A DNA stretch of 64,000 nt. It comes from Labilithrix sp. Lineage in GTDB: Bacteria; Myxococcota_A; Polyangia; Polyangiales; Polyangiaceae. Each line of letters starts with the position of its first letter. Position 1 is the stretch's first letter. Location: NCBI GenBank assembly GCA_019637225.1, contig JAHBWC010000017.1, forward strand, positions 38,073 to 102,072, given 5' to 3'. The position numbers and the translations under genes were made by a program. The notes beneath the pieces were generated by a model. It saw only the letters and a list, made by a program, of their open reading frames with translations, had not been told where the DNA came from and searched no databases. This document shows positions 63,459 to 64,000 of the stretch, piece by piece.

Positions 63459-64000
63459 GTGCTGGCGAGACGCGACCTCATCGTGGCGGCACTGGCGGTC
63501 GCCGCGGTCGCGGTCGTCGCCGGCTTCGTCGCGCGCGGCCGGCGGACCGCGCCGCCGTCGCCGAGCGCCGTCGCCGACGGGGCTGCCTGCGCGTCGGCGG
63601 TCACGCGGGCCGAGCTCGAGACGTCGCTCACGCTGGGGACCGAGTTCTTGGTCGCGCACCAGCGAGACGCCGGGAATTTCGACTACCTCTACGACTGGAA
63701 GGCCAGGACCTACTCGGCGGACGACAACGAAGTACGCCAGGCCGGAGCGCTCTGGGGGCTCGCGCTGATTGCCCAGCACGAAGGCCCGCCGCGCGCGCCC
63801 GCGTCGCTCCGCCCGGCGCTCGAGAAGGGCCTCCGCTTCTTCGACTCGCGGGCCGGCACGACGAGCGCCGGCGGCCGCTTCCCGACCTACGACGTCGAGG
63901 GAAGGGCGCGCGACTCCGGCGGCATCGGCCTGGCGGCGTTGGTCACGCTCACCGCGATCGACTTCGTGCGCGGGCTGCCGCGCGACGACGAGCGCGCGAT
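63459..64000 (+). CDS. Partial gene: exported helical-barrel-like protein
   Basis: The open frame runs from GTG 63459 off the window edge (about 180 residues visible). The N-terminus has a signal anchor (LIVAALAVAAVAVVAGFVAR). Residues from ~60 read TLGTEFLVAHQRDAGNFDYL, then YDWKARTYSADDNEVRQAGA and LWGLALIAQH, and later EKGLRFFDSRAG. This looks like an alpha/alpha six-hairpin or terpenoid-cyclase-like barrel found in glycosidases and epimerases. The family cannot be decided without the C-terminus. Confidence 0.6.
   Translation, partial: MLARRDLIVAALAVAAVAVVAGFVARGRRTAPPSPSAVADGAACASAVTRAELETSLTLGTEFLVAHQRDAGNFDYLYDWKARTYSADDNEVRQAGALWGLALIAQHEGPPRAPASLRPALEKGLRFFDSRAGTTSAGGRFPTYDVEGRARDSGGIGLAALVTLTAIDFVRGLPRDDERA

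Overview
The window is very GC-rich chromosomal DNA from a member of the Myxococcota, most likely Polyangia. The evidence is a MYXO-CTERM sorting signal (gene at 38181), an AgmX/PglI-type C-terminal domain (39625), many predicted lipoproteins, FHA plus DUF4388-type signalling, a hybrid multi-kinase, and strong third-position GC bias. No species can be named from the sequence alone.

Positions 1-13430 hold the conserved information-processing block: tRNA-Trp, secE, nusG, a small Cys-motif ORF, rplK, rplA, rplJ, rplL, rpoB and rpoC. A textbook intrinsic terminator and two further hairpins lie between rplL and rpoB (a likely attenuator and processing region). A UUCG-loop terminator follows rpoC.

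Positions 13256-17744 are the strangest part. A block of about 0.68 kb, running from the last codons of rpoC through its terminator and far beyond, is repeated at 16002-16698. Two more rpoC fragments lie at 15186-15240 and 17548-17714. Each of the three displaced fragments begins within a few bases of one copy of an ~80-bp double-hairpin repeat (15101, 15918, 17463). Between them sit unrelated cargo genes: a lipoprotein alpha/beta hydrolase, a small membrane protein, and a DUF433/DUF5615 toxin-antitoxin-like pair. This looks like stepwise accretion of modules at the 3' end of rpoC.

Positions 17744-25000 carry secreted or lipoprotein genes (a DUF4333-like membrane protein, a CAP-domain protein, Cys-rich lipoproteins, a SIMPL protein) and a second hydrolase. 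Positions 25047-32925 encode a large membrane-anchored P-loop NTPase with a predicted periplasmic coiled coil, directly followed by an MscS channel. After these come a five-heme cytochrome lipoprotein, a large lipoprotein and another channel-like membrane protein. Positions 33103-40194 contain a HEAT-like protein, a dual-kinase hybrid sensor, a Sel1-repeat lipoprotein, the MYXO-CTERM protein and an AgmX-like lipoprotein.

Positions 40303-48241 are a complete metal-efflux locus. A two-component system is transcribed leftward and a CzcB/CzcA/CzcC-type RND tripartite pump rightward, separated by two dyad repeats that are probable regulator sites. An SBF-like transporter follows. Then come an HPF-cold-shock fusion, a GNAT, a PH-like protein and a NodB deacetylase. 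Next is a ferredoxin-reductase/diiron-oxygenase pair driven by a promoter whose spacer is a perfect 20-bp TetR-type palindrome, with a probably leaderless first gene. The end of the window holds a lipoprotein gene frameshifted at a nine-base homopolymer, an FHA/DUF4388 protein, a repeat-rich lipoprotein, a PAS/GAF histidine kinase, NAD-dependent DNA ligase and a truncated gene at the edge.
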